64,000 nt of DNA from Jacaranda mimosifolia (lineage: Eukaryota > Streptophyta > Magnoliopsida > Lamiales > Bignoniaceae), in contig CM032124.1 of assembly GCA_018894105.1 (NCBI GenBank), forward strand, positions 4,511,501 through 4,575,500, given 5' to 3'. Of the stretch, positions 34,902-47,100 are shown piece after piece. The translations under genes were made by a program, and so were the position numbers. Below the pieces are notes generated by a model. The model had not been told where the DNA came from. It ran no database searches and saw only the letters and a program-made list of their open reading frames with translations. The first letter of the stretch is position 1. Each line of letters opens with the position of its first letter.

Positions 34902-36580
34902 ATTTTTTATATGAGGAGGTTATCTCCTTTTAAGAATTTCTCCAAATATTGGAAGAAAGCATCAACAGTAGTAGCAGAAGAAGCGGTGAGAGGGTGAACT
35001 CTTTGAATGAAGAAATCAGAGAGGCAATATGCAAAATAGAAGATGCAATTGAATCCCATGTTTCTAGTCAGTCTCTTTCACAATCTGAAAGCCATGGAGA
35101 TGAGAGTTTTTTACTGAAACTCTCCCTAGACTTGGAGGAAGTAAAGCAAGCGATTAATTCCTTAACCGAAAAGATGAAGAAGATGGAGGACGAGTGCAGT
35201 AAACAAGACCCTATTCTAAGAAACTCGTTGGCTGTCCCATCAAGAAATTATTTTGGTGGAATGAAGTCAAAGATGGTTGATTATATGATGAATGTACTAA
35301 AATGCAAGATCTCCTGGCAAATAATAAATCAAGTCTCAGAACTGTCTCACTAGTCGGGATGGAAAGCATTGGTAAGAGTACACTTGCTAAAGAAGTTTAT
35401 GATAATCCATTAGTTTTTAATCATTTTGACTGTCGTTCGTGGATCCCAGGTACTGCAAATCACGAATTAAGAGAAATTTTGCTATGTCTTCTAACTCAAA
35501 TGAACTAAGATATTGATAAAATACAAATGGAAGAAGAGAGAATTAGTTGTGTATTTATACAAAAGTCTGTCTTACAGGAGATATCTAATTGTGTTGGATG
35601 ATGTGTGGAATACAAGGCTATAGGGTACGCTGGAACAATATCTTCCAGACAACTGTAATAGAAGTCGTGTCATCCTAATAGCTAGGCTAGAAGAAGTAGC
35701 TCGATGTGCTAGCCGTCATGTAGTTCTTCATCAAATATGATTCATGAATAAAGAAGAAAGTTGGCATTTTCTTTGTGAAAAGGTGTATGGTGGATAGTGC
35801 CCTCTTCAATTTGAGGAAGCTGGAAAAAGGATTGCCAAGCATTGTGAAGGTCTTCCTCTTACAATTGTCATGGTTGGCGCTTTTTTGCAATCACACAAAT
35901 CTCGGATGACCCCAGAGTACTGGAAGTAGGCAGCAGAGGCAAAAAATTCACTTTCACGAATACATATGATGAAATGACAGAAACTCTAATTTTGAGCTAC
36001 AAGTACTTACCTCAACATTTCAATGTGTGCTTTCTCTATATTGGAGTTTTCCCACCAAGTTGTGAGATCCTACTTCAAAGCTCATGAGGTTGTGGATTGC
36101 TGAAGGATTTCTTGAACCAAATCCATACAAAAGTTTAGATGATATTGCCATGGATTGTTTGAAGGATCTTGTTTCCAAAAGTGTTGTTCTTGTTCACCAG
36201 CAGAGCACCAGTTTTGGAATTAAAACTTGTAGCCTCCATTCTACCTTCTGATATTTGTGTGTCAGACAAGCATAGAAGGAAAAACTTTTCCATCTCATAA
36301 ATAGTTACGCCAATAGTTCTATACATGTGATGGAAAGCCAGCGACGATTGTGCATCCATAACAACAGTTTATTTGGCATGAAATATGTGTATGATTCAGT
36401 GGGATCGGTGTCAATGGCGCATTCTATCATATGTATTGGTCCACACCATCAATATCATGTACCAATTTGTTCCAGTTTGAGGTTGCTAAGGGTACTGGAT
36501 GCTCTTACAATCTGTATATACAAGTTTTCTATTGAAGTGCTAGAGCTAGTTCTGTTAAGGTACTTAGCCCTCACTTATAA

Positions 36581-39500
36581 GGGTTCATTACAGGGACCTC
36601 CCCTAAGGTTTGGGCTAAATACGGAAACTACCCCTGAGCTTTGCGAAATTACAATTACCTCCCCTAGGGTTAATAGTCGTTTAAAAACCGTGATGGAAGA
36701 TGTGAAATGGCCATTATACCCTTACTAATTCAAAAAAAAATGAAAAAAAAAAAACAAAAATCTGAAAAATTAGAAAGCCTTTTTTGCCCTTCTGTGTATA
36801 AAGATCACAAACAGGCACATTTTTTTCCTCCATCGTTCATTTCTCCCCCTCAAACTCTCTTGCTCCAGTCCTCCCACTGGTTGTGCATGCTCATTTTCGG
36901 ACAAAAAAAATCTCCAAAAAATTTGCGGATTCTTCTTGATCGTGCACAATCAACTCCCTTCATTGTGAAGTTTTGGTGGTATTTCTCGTTTTCAAGCGAA
37001 AATGGCTTCTAAAGGTATGGTCAAATTTTTTCACAACTTTTTTTCTGTATTTTGTGTATTTTGTGTTGGGTGTTATTATTTTGTGATTTTAAAGTGGCGG
37101 GTAACCTATTTTGTTTTCAAAAATGTGATTTTTGTGTTTTTTTTTTTTACACGTAATACTATGTGTTGGAATGTTTATTGATGAAAGAAGTATAGTTATA
37201 TTTTACATGATTTTATATGATTTGTAAAAACCCTAGCTTTGGATTTTGATGGCGTTTTGTTGTACACTTTTTGATCCTAAAGTAAAAGTTGTTTTCTTTT
37301 GTTGTTTCGCTTGATAGGTTCAAAAAAAAACAATTGATATTGTTGTTTATTACGGGGAAGACATGTCTATATTGAAGAATATTTGTCCAGATGGTTACAA
37401 GTACGTTGACTTGATGATAGACGTAAGTGCACTTGCATCGAGTCATGTGCATGGTATAGAAGCAATGGATTTGGGTTACTCTTTTAGTGTAAGTGGTAGT
37501 GAAGATAGGGTTGTAGTTGCTAGCAACGACGATATGCGTGGGATGTTTGAGCGAAATAAAAGATGTAAAAGTATTGACTTGTATGTTGAAGAACCCGGTG
37601 GATAAAATAACGAAAAGGGTGAGGAAGTTGAAGAGGAGAGTGCTAGTGAGAGGGGTGAGGGTAGTAGTGAGGTAGCGAGGGCAGTGAAGAAGGTAGTGAA
37701 AATGAAGATGAAGATAGAAGTAAAGGTAGTAGAGATGAAGAAAGGGATGAGGGCAATGAGGATGAAGAGAACGATTCACTATTATCAGATTATGAGTCTG
37801 ATAACCATTGTGAAGCAAAGAATTCTTCCGATGATGACTTGATTGATGATCCATTGGATGGGAGAATGAATAAGGACGAGTTTGAGATTCCTAAAGATCC
37901 TAGTACAAAAATAAAGCTTGAAAAATGTATGGTGTTCGCTCATGTTTATGCATTTAAAGAGACCTTGAGAGAGTATGTTATAAGGGAGGGTTTTGAATTG
38001 CAAAGGGTTAAAAATGAGAAGAATAAGGTGACTGCAAAGTGTAAAGTGGTTGGTTGTCCTTGGAGAATTCATGCATCTCATATTCATGATTATCTTGCTT
38101 TTCAAATCAAGACAATAGTGCCTGAACACACTTGTGTGAGAGCTGATAGAATCAAAGAGGCTAGTGCTAAGTGGATGTCCAAGAATCTGGTTGAGATTTT
38201 GAGAAAGAATCTTGAAATGAAGTGTAGAGGGTTGAGGAATGAAATGAAAAAATATGGAGTGAATCCACCATACATGCAGCTGTACAAGGAAAAACCAAAG
38301 GCAAAGGATGCCATTGAAGGCAACCATGGTCAATCCTATAACGTGCCACCTACCTATGCTGAGATTTTGAAGAAGAGAAATAATGGAAGTTTTGTGAAAA
38401 TTCACTACCATTTGGAGGGAGAAGTGAATGATGAGGAGAATGTAACTGAGAACATAAGTAGGACACCTTCATTTAGAAAGATTTTCATAGGTTTGGATGC
38501 ATTGAAGAAGGGTTTCTTGAGTGGCAGTAATCCTTTCTTAGGATTTGATAGGTGTCATCTCAAAGGGCCTTATGGAGGTGTTCTACTAGCTGTTGTAGGT
38601 TTGGATGGAAACAGTAGGCTATTTCCTGTAGCATTTGCAGTTGTGGAGGTTGAATGCAAAGAGTCTTGGAGCTTTTTTTCACATGCCTGGAAGAGTTTCT
38701 TGGTGGAAGAGTTTCTTGGTGGCTTTACTCCAGATAGACTATGTACATTCATGACAAATAGGCAAAAGGTATTGTTATCTTCCTTTTTTATGATTTTTCA
38801 CTTTCTGTAAATGGAGAATTTGGTATGGTCTATTTTGAAATGTTTATCAGTTCCAAGTGTGTTAAATGTAATGTCAAAAAATTGTAAGGGTATTAAATGT
38901 TGTGTTGTAGCCTTGTGAGGGTGTTACCTGTTATATTTTACTGGAATGTGATTAAATTGTAAGGGTATTCACCTTCGGCTCTGTTTCATATAATCTGTAC
39001 TAGAATCTTATTAAGGTGTTGATTGAAATGTTTCAAAACTTGGAAGGTGTTTTTTGCAATGTTTTAAACATTTAAAGGGTGCTACTTGTTCTGTTATAGC
39101 CTTGTGAGGGTGTTAGTTATATTTTACTAAAATGTGAGTAAATTGTAATGATATTCACCTTAAATTTGAAGGGTGCTATTTGTAATGTTTTAAACATTTA
39201 AGGGTGTTACTTGTAAGTTTTAATATTAATTGAGGGTGTTATTTATAAGGTTTCTTAGTTGGTTTTCCAATATTATACATTGCTCTTTATTATAATCTAG
39301 GGTCTTGTGGAGACAATCAGTGAATTGGTGCCACACTCAATCAACAAAAAAAGTGTAAGTCATAGTTACTCTAATTTTAGACTTTCCTTTTTTGGAGTAT
39401 TGCTAAGGAAATACTTCTAGATAGCTACAAGAGCTTACCACGTACAAGATTATAATTTTGCCATGTACAAGATAAAAGAGGTAAAGCTTGCAGCTCATGA

Positions 39501-41667
39501 GTGGCTTGCTAAAATCCTTGCAAGTATGTGGTCCATGCATGCTTTTGACATTAAGCTTAAGAATGATCATGTGACAAATAATATATCAGAGTCATTTAAC
39601 CAATGGGTTGGGGAGCTTAGGTCTAAGCCAATACTTACTTTAGTAGATGGATTAAGAGCTAAGCTAATGAGTAGGATTCAAAGAAGGCTTGAGCAGAGGA
39701 CTACATGGACCAATTGTGTCACTGCAAATGTAGTTAAGAAGCCAAATCATGCCATTGAAATGTCTAGGCAATGCAAAATAATGCTAAGCAGTGAAAATGA
39801 GTTTGAGATTCATGAACAAAATGTCCACTTTATTGTTGATTTGAATGCCCAAACATATGATTGTAAAGTGTGGGAAATATCAGGCATACCATGTAAGCAT
39901 GTTGCACTAACAATTGCACATAGGAGGGAGAACATAGAAATGTACATTGTTGCCTGTTTTTCTAAAGCTAATTATATTAGAGCATATAGGCATCCTATAT
40001 ACTCAATACCTGATCCTTCTTTTTGGGGTAATGTGGAGATTGATCCCCCAAGTGTTGTCCCTCCACCAATGAAAAGACTGCCGGGGAGACCAAGAAAAAA
40101 TAGGAGAAGAGAGGTTGGGGAGTCATCAAATGCGACAGATAGTAGGAGGTCCTTGGGCTTAAAGTGTAGCCAATGTCATGGATTTGGGCACAATAAGAGA
40201 ACATGCCAAAGAGAACCTATGAAGAGGAAAGTTGTATAGAAAATAAGAGGAAAAAGGCCTGTTGAACAGGTTATTTTAATTTCATTATTTGGATTTGTTC
40301 ATTATCTAATTATTATTGTACTTAATTATTTGATTTATTTTTATTTTATACTCTTTTTTTTTTCTCTATTTCAGGAAGACATTCCTTTGGCTCAAATGCT
40401 TAGTATAAGGAAGAAGAAGCACAAGTCAAGAGCTGGAAGTTGTACTATTCCTTGTTCACAAGGGTCTACTGCTCCCCCTGATGGACCTACTGCTAGTTTT
40501 GAAAATGCACTAGCTGGAGATGAAACTACTACTATTTCTGGAAATGCAGGTGCTGGAGATAGTTCTGCTATTGTTAGGGAGGGCTATGTTGCTATTGAAG
40601 AGAATATTGTGGCTGCTACAATTGGAGATAGCCTTGCTATTAAAGAAAATGCCCTTATTGCTGGAGGACCTGCAAACGACAATATTGGCTTTGATGATGG
40701 ATTTTATGCTGCTTTTGATGGAATTGTGGAATCAATTGTGGCAAGTGCAAGTGGAGGTGGGGACTGTATTGATGTGTGCACTTGGAGGAGGTGATGATGC
40801 ATATATTGGAGGAGCTAATGAAGTAGGGGGGTTTTAATGAAAGTGTTGGAGGACAATGATTAATGTTTTATTATCACTATATTTTGTCATTTTAAACTTG
40901 GGATTCATGAACCAAGTACACAACTTTTGCTTGTTGTTTTGTGCAGTCAGTTGATCTTTTTGTACTGCCCTTTAGAATTGTATAGGGCTTTGTTATGTGA
41001 AGCAAATTTGTGTAGTTCATCATATTTGAATATCTTATTGATGGTTAAATGTGAAGTATTTTATTGGATTGTTATGTTTTTTCCCGTTTCAAGGTACAAT
41101 ATTGCAAGTTATAAAATTGAGAAGGGAGAGTTAAAGTAATGTAGGATTTGATCAAGAGGGCTTTATGTAACTAATCATTCATATCAGGGTGTTATATGTA
41201 ACTTCAAAGTTTACAAATCAAATTTAGCCACTGAAAAATTATATTAAAATAAAAAAATAATTGTTGATATTTATTACTTTTAGTTAATAAAATAATAATT
41301 AATTAATTTAAATTAATTGTTTTACTTAATTAATTTCCAACCATTACATTAACCACTGGTTTAATTTCTTACAATAAACCCCTTTAGAGCTTTCAATATT
41401 ACAAGTAGATCCACACATGCATGATACACATAAGGGTATTTTGGTTCAATCACATTGTAAATGGTCAAGTCCAATCAAACTAAGGGCAAAATTGGATTTT
41501 TAGGAAATGTCAACGCTGACATGAGCAAAAATTGTTAGTTTGACTAACGGTTGGATCTATTTGTTAGACGGAGATAAACCCCAGGGAAGGTAATTGTAAT
41601 TTCACAAACCTCAGGGGTAGTTTCTGTATTTAGTCCAAATTTCAAGAGAGGTCCCTGTAATTAACCC
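36581..41667 (+). mobile_element. Mutator-like element (MULE) with a nearly complete transposase gene
   Basis: The element is bounded by perfect 9-bp repeats CACTTATAA (36572-36580 and 41668-41676). TIRs of about 100 bp begin GGGTTCATTACAGGGACCTC on the left and GGGTTAATTACAGGGACCTC on the inverted right end. They include ACTACCCCTGAG and GAAATTACAATTACCT. The 5,087-bp element contains one multi-exon transposase gene on the plus strand and about 870 bp of non-coding DNA before the right TIR. It sits in the LRR of NLR 2 and reads in the same direction as the NLR. Confidence 0.95.
37002..40794 (+). pseudogene. MULE transposase (mudrA-like), inactivated
   Basis: Transposases of this type bind the TIRs and cut DNA with a DDE site. 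A tiny first exon (ATG at 37002) and an intron to 37317 are possible. Exon 37318-37605 codes a PB1-like domain and meets a TAA at 37603. An acidic Glu/Asp/Ser-rich linker follows with a frameshift near 37670. 37839-38768 codes the zinc-binding N-terminal domain (CKVVGCPWRI, then H-C) and the first catalytic Asp in GFDRCHLKG (38547-38549). Intron 38769-39300 is in phase 0. Where families have SDRQKG this copy reads TNRQKG (Asn codon 38757-38759). A TAG at 39418-39420 replaces what looks like Trp. 39463-40233 has the SWIM finger (CKVWEISGIPCKH), an AT-hook-like PGRPRKNRR and zinc knuckle CSQCHGFGHNKRTC. A last exon (40375-40794) is low-complexity. Confidence 0.9.
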
Positions 41668-42532
41668 CACTTATAATGGAGAGTTTCCTCCTTCCATATC
41701 CAAACTTTGGAATCTTCATTACTTGATTGTCCATCGACATCTGAACATCAAATCCTTTGAAGCTAATTCATCGTCGTATCTGCCCGTGGAGATCTGGGAT
41801 ATGAAAGAACTGAAGCATCTTCAGTTCATGGGAGGCAACCTACCAGATCCTCCTTGTGATGATGCTAATATCTTACCAAACCTCCCAATGATTTCAGATG
41901 TCAGTACTGATAGTTGCACCAAGAGTGTTCTTGAAAGAATCCACAATCTGCAAAAATTAGGAATTCAAATTGAATTAATGCCTAATGTTGCTAAGCCGTT
42001 GTGATGCTTTGATCATCTTTTCCATCTCCATAAACTAGAATTGCTCAAATGTGTTATTATAAATCCTAATCCCAGGTCTCACGTTGTTTGTTCTATTACA
42101 ACCTCTTTTCCATCTGGCCTTAAAAAGTTGAGTTTGAGTGGATTTGGATATCCCTCGGAATACATGAGAATGATTGCTCAATAACCGAATCTTCAAGTGC
42201 TCCAATTGCGATGCTATGCCTCTCAAGGATTGGGGTGGGTAACAAACAATGGGGAATTCAAGTAGCTCCAATATCTGCTGATTGAGGATACTGATCTGGA
42301 GTAGTGGAAAGCCGATGGTGATCACTGCTTCCAATCGCTTGAGCACTTAATCATTAGACACTGCTACAAATTAAAGGACATACGACTACTTGAAGATATA
42401 CACCGTCTTGACACGATCGAGCTAGTTGACTGCCCTTCAATTGTGTATTCTGTAAAGAAGAGACAAAAACATGAATTCTCTCAAGTCTCTGTCCATCCTT
42501 CATGGGAAGAAAAGGAACTCATCAAGTCATGA

Positions 42533-43840
42533 GTGCTATCTGGATCTCTTTAAGCATTTCATCACTACTACATTTTCAACAAGTGAGTTTTTCTTAATTT
42601 TTTCCATAAATTTGGAACATAAACTCTTCTAACATATTGAAGCCAGATTATATTATGTACACACTGAGTTAATTGCTTGCATTGATATATGATATTTTAA
42701 TTTTTTGAGCAGGAGAAGACATGAATTTGCTCCATTAATGGTTTATATAGAGTTGATTTTAATTGCTCATTAAATTGACAACATATTTCTTGGATATTAT
42801 GATTGATGGTTTAAATTAAGCTGGGCAATCTCCACAGTCGGACTTCATGATTTCTGCTATGTTCAGTTCATGGTGTTAATGAATTAATTTAGTGTTGCAG
42901 GTGGTGTGGAAGTTGTCCAAGCAAAAGGAGGCAATTTGAAGAATGAAAATGGGATCTTACGGGTGAAATAGAAAATTTTATGTGTGATAGTTTGAGCATG
43001 TGTTTGCCTGGAGGTTTTTGGCTGCCTATTTCGAATTTGCATTGGGTATTGTGGTTGCAAAGTTTGTGGTTCGCTTGTCATGTTTTGACTGATATTTGTA
43101 ATGTTATTGTTACACTTTTCTTCCCACGGATCCTAAGCAGTAATATTTATATTTCTACGCTTGGGGAATGTGAAGTCTACTCTAAGGTTTTAGTTTCTAC
43201 CTTTGGATATATATTGAACCCCATTATTTTTAAAGCATGGAAGTAAATGAATACTAAATGAATTGGATGTAAATTATTTATCTTCACATCCAAATAATTT
43301 ATATACTATTCATATTTGTACTCATATCCAAAGAATAATTTGATAATAGCATCCAATTTTGAATTTGACGGATGTTAAATGAATTCAAATATATTTGCAT
43401 TCAATATAGTTACTTAAAAATCAAATTCAATTATAATAATTTGAATATCCTTATTAAAATATCCAAATGCATTGAATATTTGAGTACATTTATTTATAAT
43501 GCAATGTATTTTTTTGGTAGAAACCCACACAATTGCATTAAATACAGAGTAGAACATAATGCAATCATAAAGAACAACTCCTAAAACAAAAAAATAAGAA
43601 AGAACATAACATCAAAGCCTTGCGATCCTGAAGAATAACCCCTAATGTTTTTTATGCAACCTAGCACAATTCCCCCCAAGAAGAACAACTTCTAAAGCAG
43701 AAAAAGAATCACAACTGGTTATGTACAAATTGAATATAAATTTAGACTGGAAATTAAATGGATCAAATATGTAGTTATCATATTATTTATCTACATCTGA
43801 ATACTTAGTAGTTGAATATCGATAATATCTAATTTAAATG
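42533..43840. other. 3' flank of NLR 2
   Basis: No supported gene is present. 42533-42965 may be NLR 2 3'-untranslated DNA: it has AG acceptor-like points (GAGCAG near 42712, TTGCAG near 42895) followed by purine-rich text, but nothing firm. 43250-43500 repeats GAATATT/ATCCAAAT motifs on both strands, like a decayed MITE. TSD copy AAATG of the next element lies at 43836-43840. Confidence 0.45.
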
Positions 43841-44127
43841 TGCAGAAAAATAGAGAAGAATATGAGACTGAAGAGGATGCTTCATTGCTTAATTATTTCT
43901 GCAAGATACAAGTTCCTTTTATAGCTATAAAATAAGAGAAGAAGATAAAGAAAACACCAAAGAGAATATTCACATAATTGCTAATTTTGTGGGAGAGAAA
44001 TCTCTTACTTGAAATCAAGAAATAATGTGCCCAAATCTCTCCCTTAAAATTAGAAATTCATATCTTCTATGAAAGGAAACTGACTAATCTAGAATAAAGA
44101 TATGATTCTTAAAATCTCATAACAACA
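43841..44127 (-). repeat. Copia-2 3' LTR
   Basis: This 287-bp repeat closely matches 48660-48946. On the plus strand it starts TGCAGAAAAATAG and ends AACAACA. Confidence 0.93.
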
Positions 44128-44143
44128 CCCCCTTCAAGCTGGG
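44128..44143 (-). other. Copia-2 polypurine tract
   Basis: On the minus strand CAGCTTGAAGGGGG runs up to the 3' LTR, the expected place for the plus-strand primer. Confidence 0.8.
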
Positions 44144-47100
44144 CTGTAGATGTTGATTAAGCCTAGCTTGGATTTGAGATCTTCAAATGTGTTTCTGGGA
44201 AGAGCCTTGGTTAGGATATCTGCAATTTGAGTTGATGTAGGCACATAAAGTAGTTCAATCCTTCCTTTTTCTATCCTTTCTTTGATGAAGTGACGATCAA
44301 TCTCCACATGCTTTGTCCTGTCATGACGTACATGATTCCTTGCAATGTTGGCGGCGGATTGGTTATCACAATATATCTTTGTGGGCCTTTTGACTCCAAA
44401 CTTTAAGTCATTTAATACTCTTTCAATCCATATTCCTTCACAAATCCCATGTGCCATAGATCTAAACTCAGCTTCTACACTGCTTCTAGAAACCACTGGC
44501 TGTTTTTTACTTCTCCATGTGACTACATTCCCCCAGACATATGTACAATATCCAGATGTTGATCTACGGTCTTTTATTGATCCAGCCTAATCAGTATCAG
44601 TGAATACTTCAATATCGCTATTAGTATTCTTTCTGAAATGTATATCTTTTCCTGGAGTCATCTTTAAGTATCTCAGGGTCCTGTAAATTGTTTCCATATG
44701 TTCTTCCTATGGATTGTTCATGAATTGACTTACAACACCAACTTCGAAGCTAATGTCGGGTCTAGTGTGAGATAGGTATATTAGTTTTCCAACAAGTCTT
44801 TGATATCTGCCTTTGTTAGTTGGGGAATTTTCTTCCTTAGATCCTAATCTATGATTAACTGCCGTAGGAATACTGGTAGGTTTGCATCCAAGCATTCCAG
44901 TTTCTTTCAACAGATCTAGTGCATACTTTCTTTGAGAAACAAAGATGCAATTCTTTGAATGTGCTATTTCCATGTCGAGGAAGTATTTGAGCTGACCGAG
45001 ATCTTTAATCTCAAATTCCTTGGCTAATATCCTTTTAAGCAGGTTCATTTCCTCAATATCATTTCCTATTAAGATAATGTCGTCTACGTACACAATGAGG
45101 ATAGAAAGTCTTCCTTGTCTATTTTTTTGTGAATAAGGTATGGCCTACTTGACTCTGGTCATAACCTTATCTTTTAACAGCCTTTGCAAATTTGTCAAAC
45201 CATGCTCGCAGAGATTTCTTGAGCCCATACAAAGATCTTTTTAATTTGCACACCTTGTTCCTTGTGGCCTGTGTTTCAAATCTTGGTGGAATCTTTATAT
45301 ATACTTCTTCAATCAAATCTCCATTTAGGAATGCATTTTTCACATCAAGCTGTGTAGAGGCCAGTCGAGATTTGTAGCCAAAGAGAGGAGGATCTTGATA
45401 GTGTTGAGCTTTGCTACAGGGGCAAAAGTTTCCTGATAATTAATTCCATATGATTGTGTGAATCCTTTTGCATCAAGCCGAGCTTTGAAACTTTCAACCC
45501 TTCCATCTTCCTTGTACTTTATTGTAAACACCCACTTGCATCCCACTAGATTCTTATTTGGTGGAAAATCTATAATTACCCATGTTTTATTTCTCTCTAG
45601 GGCTTTGATTTCTTCCCATAAAGCTACTTTCCATTTCTTGTAGGGTCTGGTGAATGTTGTTTGGAATTTTGATCCTATCAAGATTCGTCATCAATGTTAG
45701 AAATCTAGAGGAAAATCTTTCATAGGTGACAAAATTGGAGATTGAGTGTTGGGCACAAGATCTCACACCTTTCCTGATAGCAATAGGATAGTCTAGATCA
45801 TCATTGGCCAACTCATTGGTGATAGAAGTTGTGTTACCTGGTAAGTGATTCTTGGAGCTTGAATTTGGTTTAGACTCTTGGTTTTGCTAGATTTGTGCTT
45901 GTATCTCTATCTCTTTTTGACTTATTTTTCTCATAGAATAAGTAATAAGGTCTTTGCCAAAATTTGGCACTTCTTTAGCTTATTCTGGAGCTCGAATTTG
46001 CTACTTATCACTTGTTTTTGTGGTTTGGGGTATAGACACGGGAATATGTGTGGGATTAGAATTTTGTATGAATGCATCTCCTTCTTGATGAGGTTTTTGC
46101 TCCATGTGGAAACCATCTAGATGAGAAATGCCTATTGACTCATCCTCGAATGTGTGATTATTCCAAACTTGGTATTCTTGAGTCAATTTGTGCTCCCCCT
46201 GAATAACAAGTTTGGAACAATATGGCACATGTTAAAAAAATATAACATCCATAGAGTTGTAATATTTACGTGTGACTGTTGAATAACATTTGTACCCCTT
46301 TTGATGTGGAGAATATCCAACAAAGATGCTCTTAATAGCTCTAGGATCTAGTTTACCCAGATGATGTTGATGGAAATGGACAAAAGCAATGCGTTTGAAA
46401 GGTATAGTGGAAATGAGTTATGTATTTGGGAAAGAGTTAAGTAACATTTGACAAGGAGTTTGAAATTTTAAGGTCCTCGAGGGCATTCTATTGCTTAAAT
46501 AAGCAGATGTGAGAATGGCATCACCCCAATAAAGACTTGGTGTATGAGAGGAAAAAATAAGGGCTCGGGCAACTTCAAGTAAGTGTCTGTTTTTCCTTTC
46601 TGCAATGCCATTTTGCTGGGATGTGTTGACACAAGAGCTTTGGTGGATTATGCGTCGTTTGGCTAGATAATCACCTAGACTTATTTAAAGTACTCCTTAG
46701 CATTGTCTGTTCTAAGGACTTTTATTGCGGTCTAGAATTGATTTTGAATCATGGTGAATATTTGGCTCACTTCAGATTTTTCTTTCATGAGGAAGACCCA
46801 GGTAAGTCTAGTGTGATCATCTATGAAAGACACAAACCAACGAGATCCAGTAATAGCTTTTGCCCTAGATGGTCCCCACACATCACTATGTATAATTGAA
46901 AAAGGATGAGATGACTTGTACGAATGACTAGGATATACATTCTGGGTATGTTTAGAGAATTGGCATATCTCACACTGAAAATCACTAGGTCTTTTATTGG
47001 TAAATAAAGAAGGAAACAACTTTTCAAGGTACACAAAGTTTGGGTGTCCTAGTCCATAATGCCATAACATATTATTAGTAGAAGAAACATGATCAAGGTA

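Larger units (their letters stand above)
32832..42532 (+). pseudogene. NLR pseudogene 2 (R1/late-blight-type CC-NB-ARC-LRR), split by two MULEs
   Basis: The ATG at 32832 begins MAYYAAVISLEQTIQRLL, the start typical of R1-type resistance proteins. After 37 codons the gene is cut by a MITE (32942-34901). It resumes YEEVIS, hits a TAA at 34931-34933, then continues through a CC region (IKQ-like EEVKQAINSL, DAIESHVSSQ). A frameshift near 35300 precedes the P-loop GMESIGKSTLA (35356-35388). Kinase-2 YLIVLDDVW, CEGLPLT and CFLYIGVFP follow, with more stops and shifts. The LRR frame is open from about 36327 to 36580, is interrupted by a MULE (36581-41667), and resumes in the same frame to 42004 (LPVEIWDMKELKHLQ). 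The terminal part in other frames ends KELIKS then TGA at 42530-42532. Activity is not possible as read. Insertions are likely later than or parallel to the point mutations. Confidence 0.93.

Noticed and set aside
37213..38411. Two long minus-strand ORFs over the MULE transposase
   Set aside because: They are antisense shadows of the transposase exons. The plus strand has the recognisable domains.
40927..41139. 70-codon ORF downstream of the MULE transposase as a second MULE gene
   Set aside because: It is short, lies in AT-rich 3' DNA, and shows no motif or splice context.
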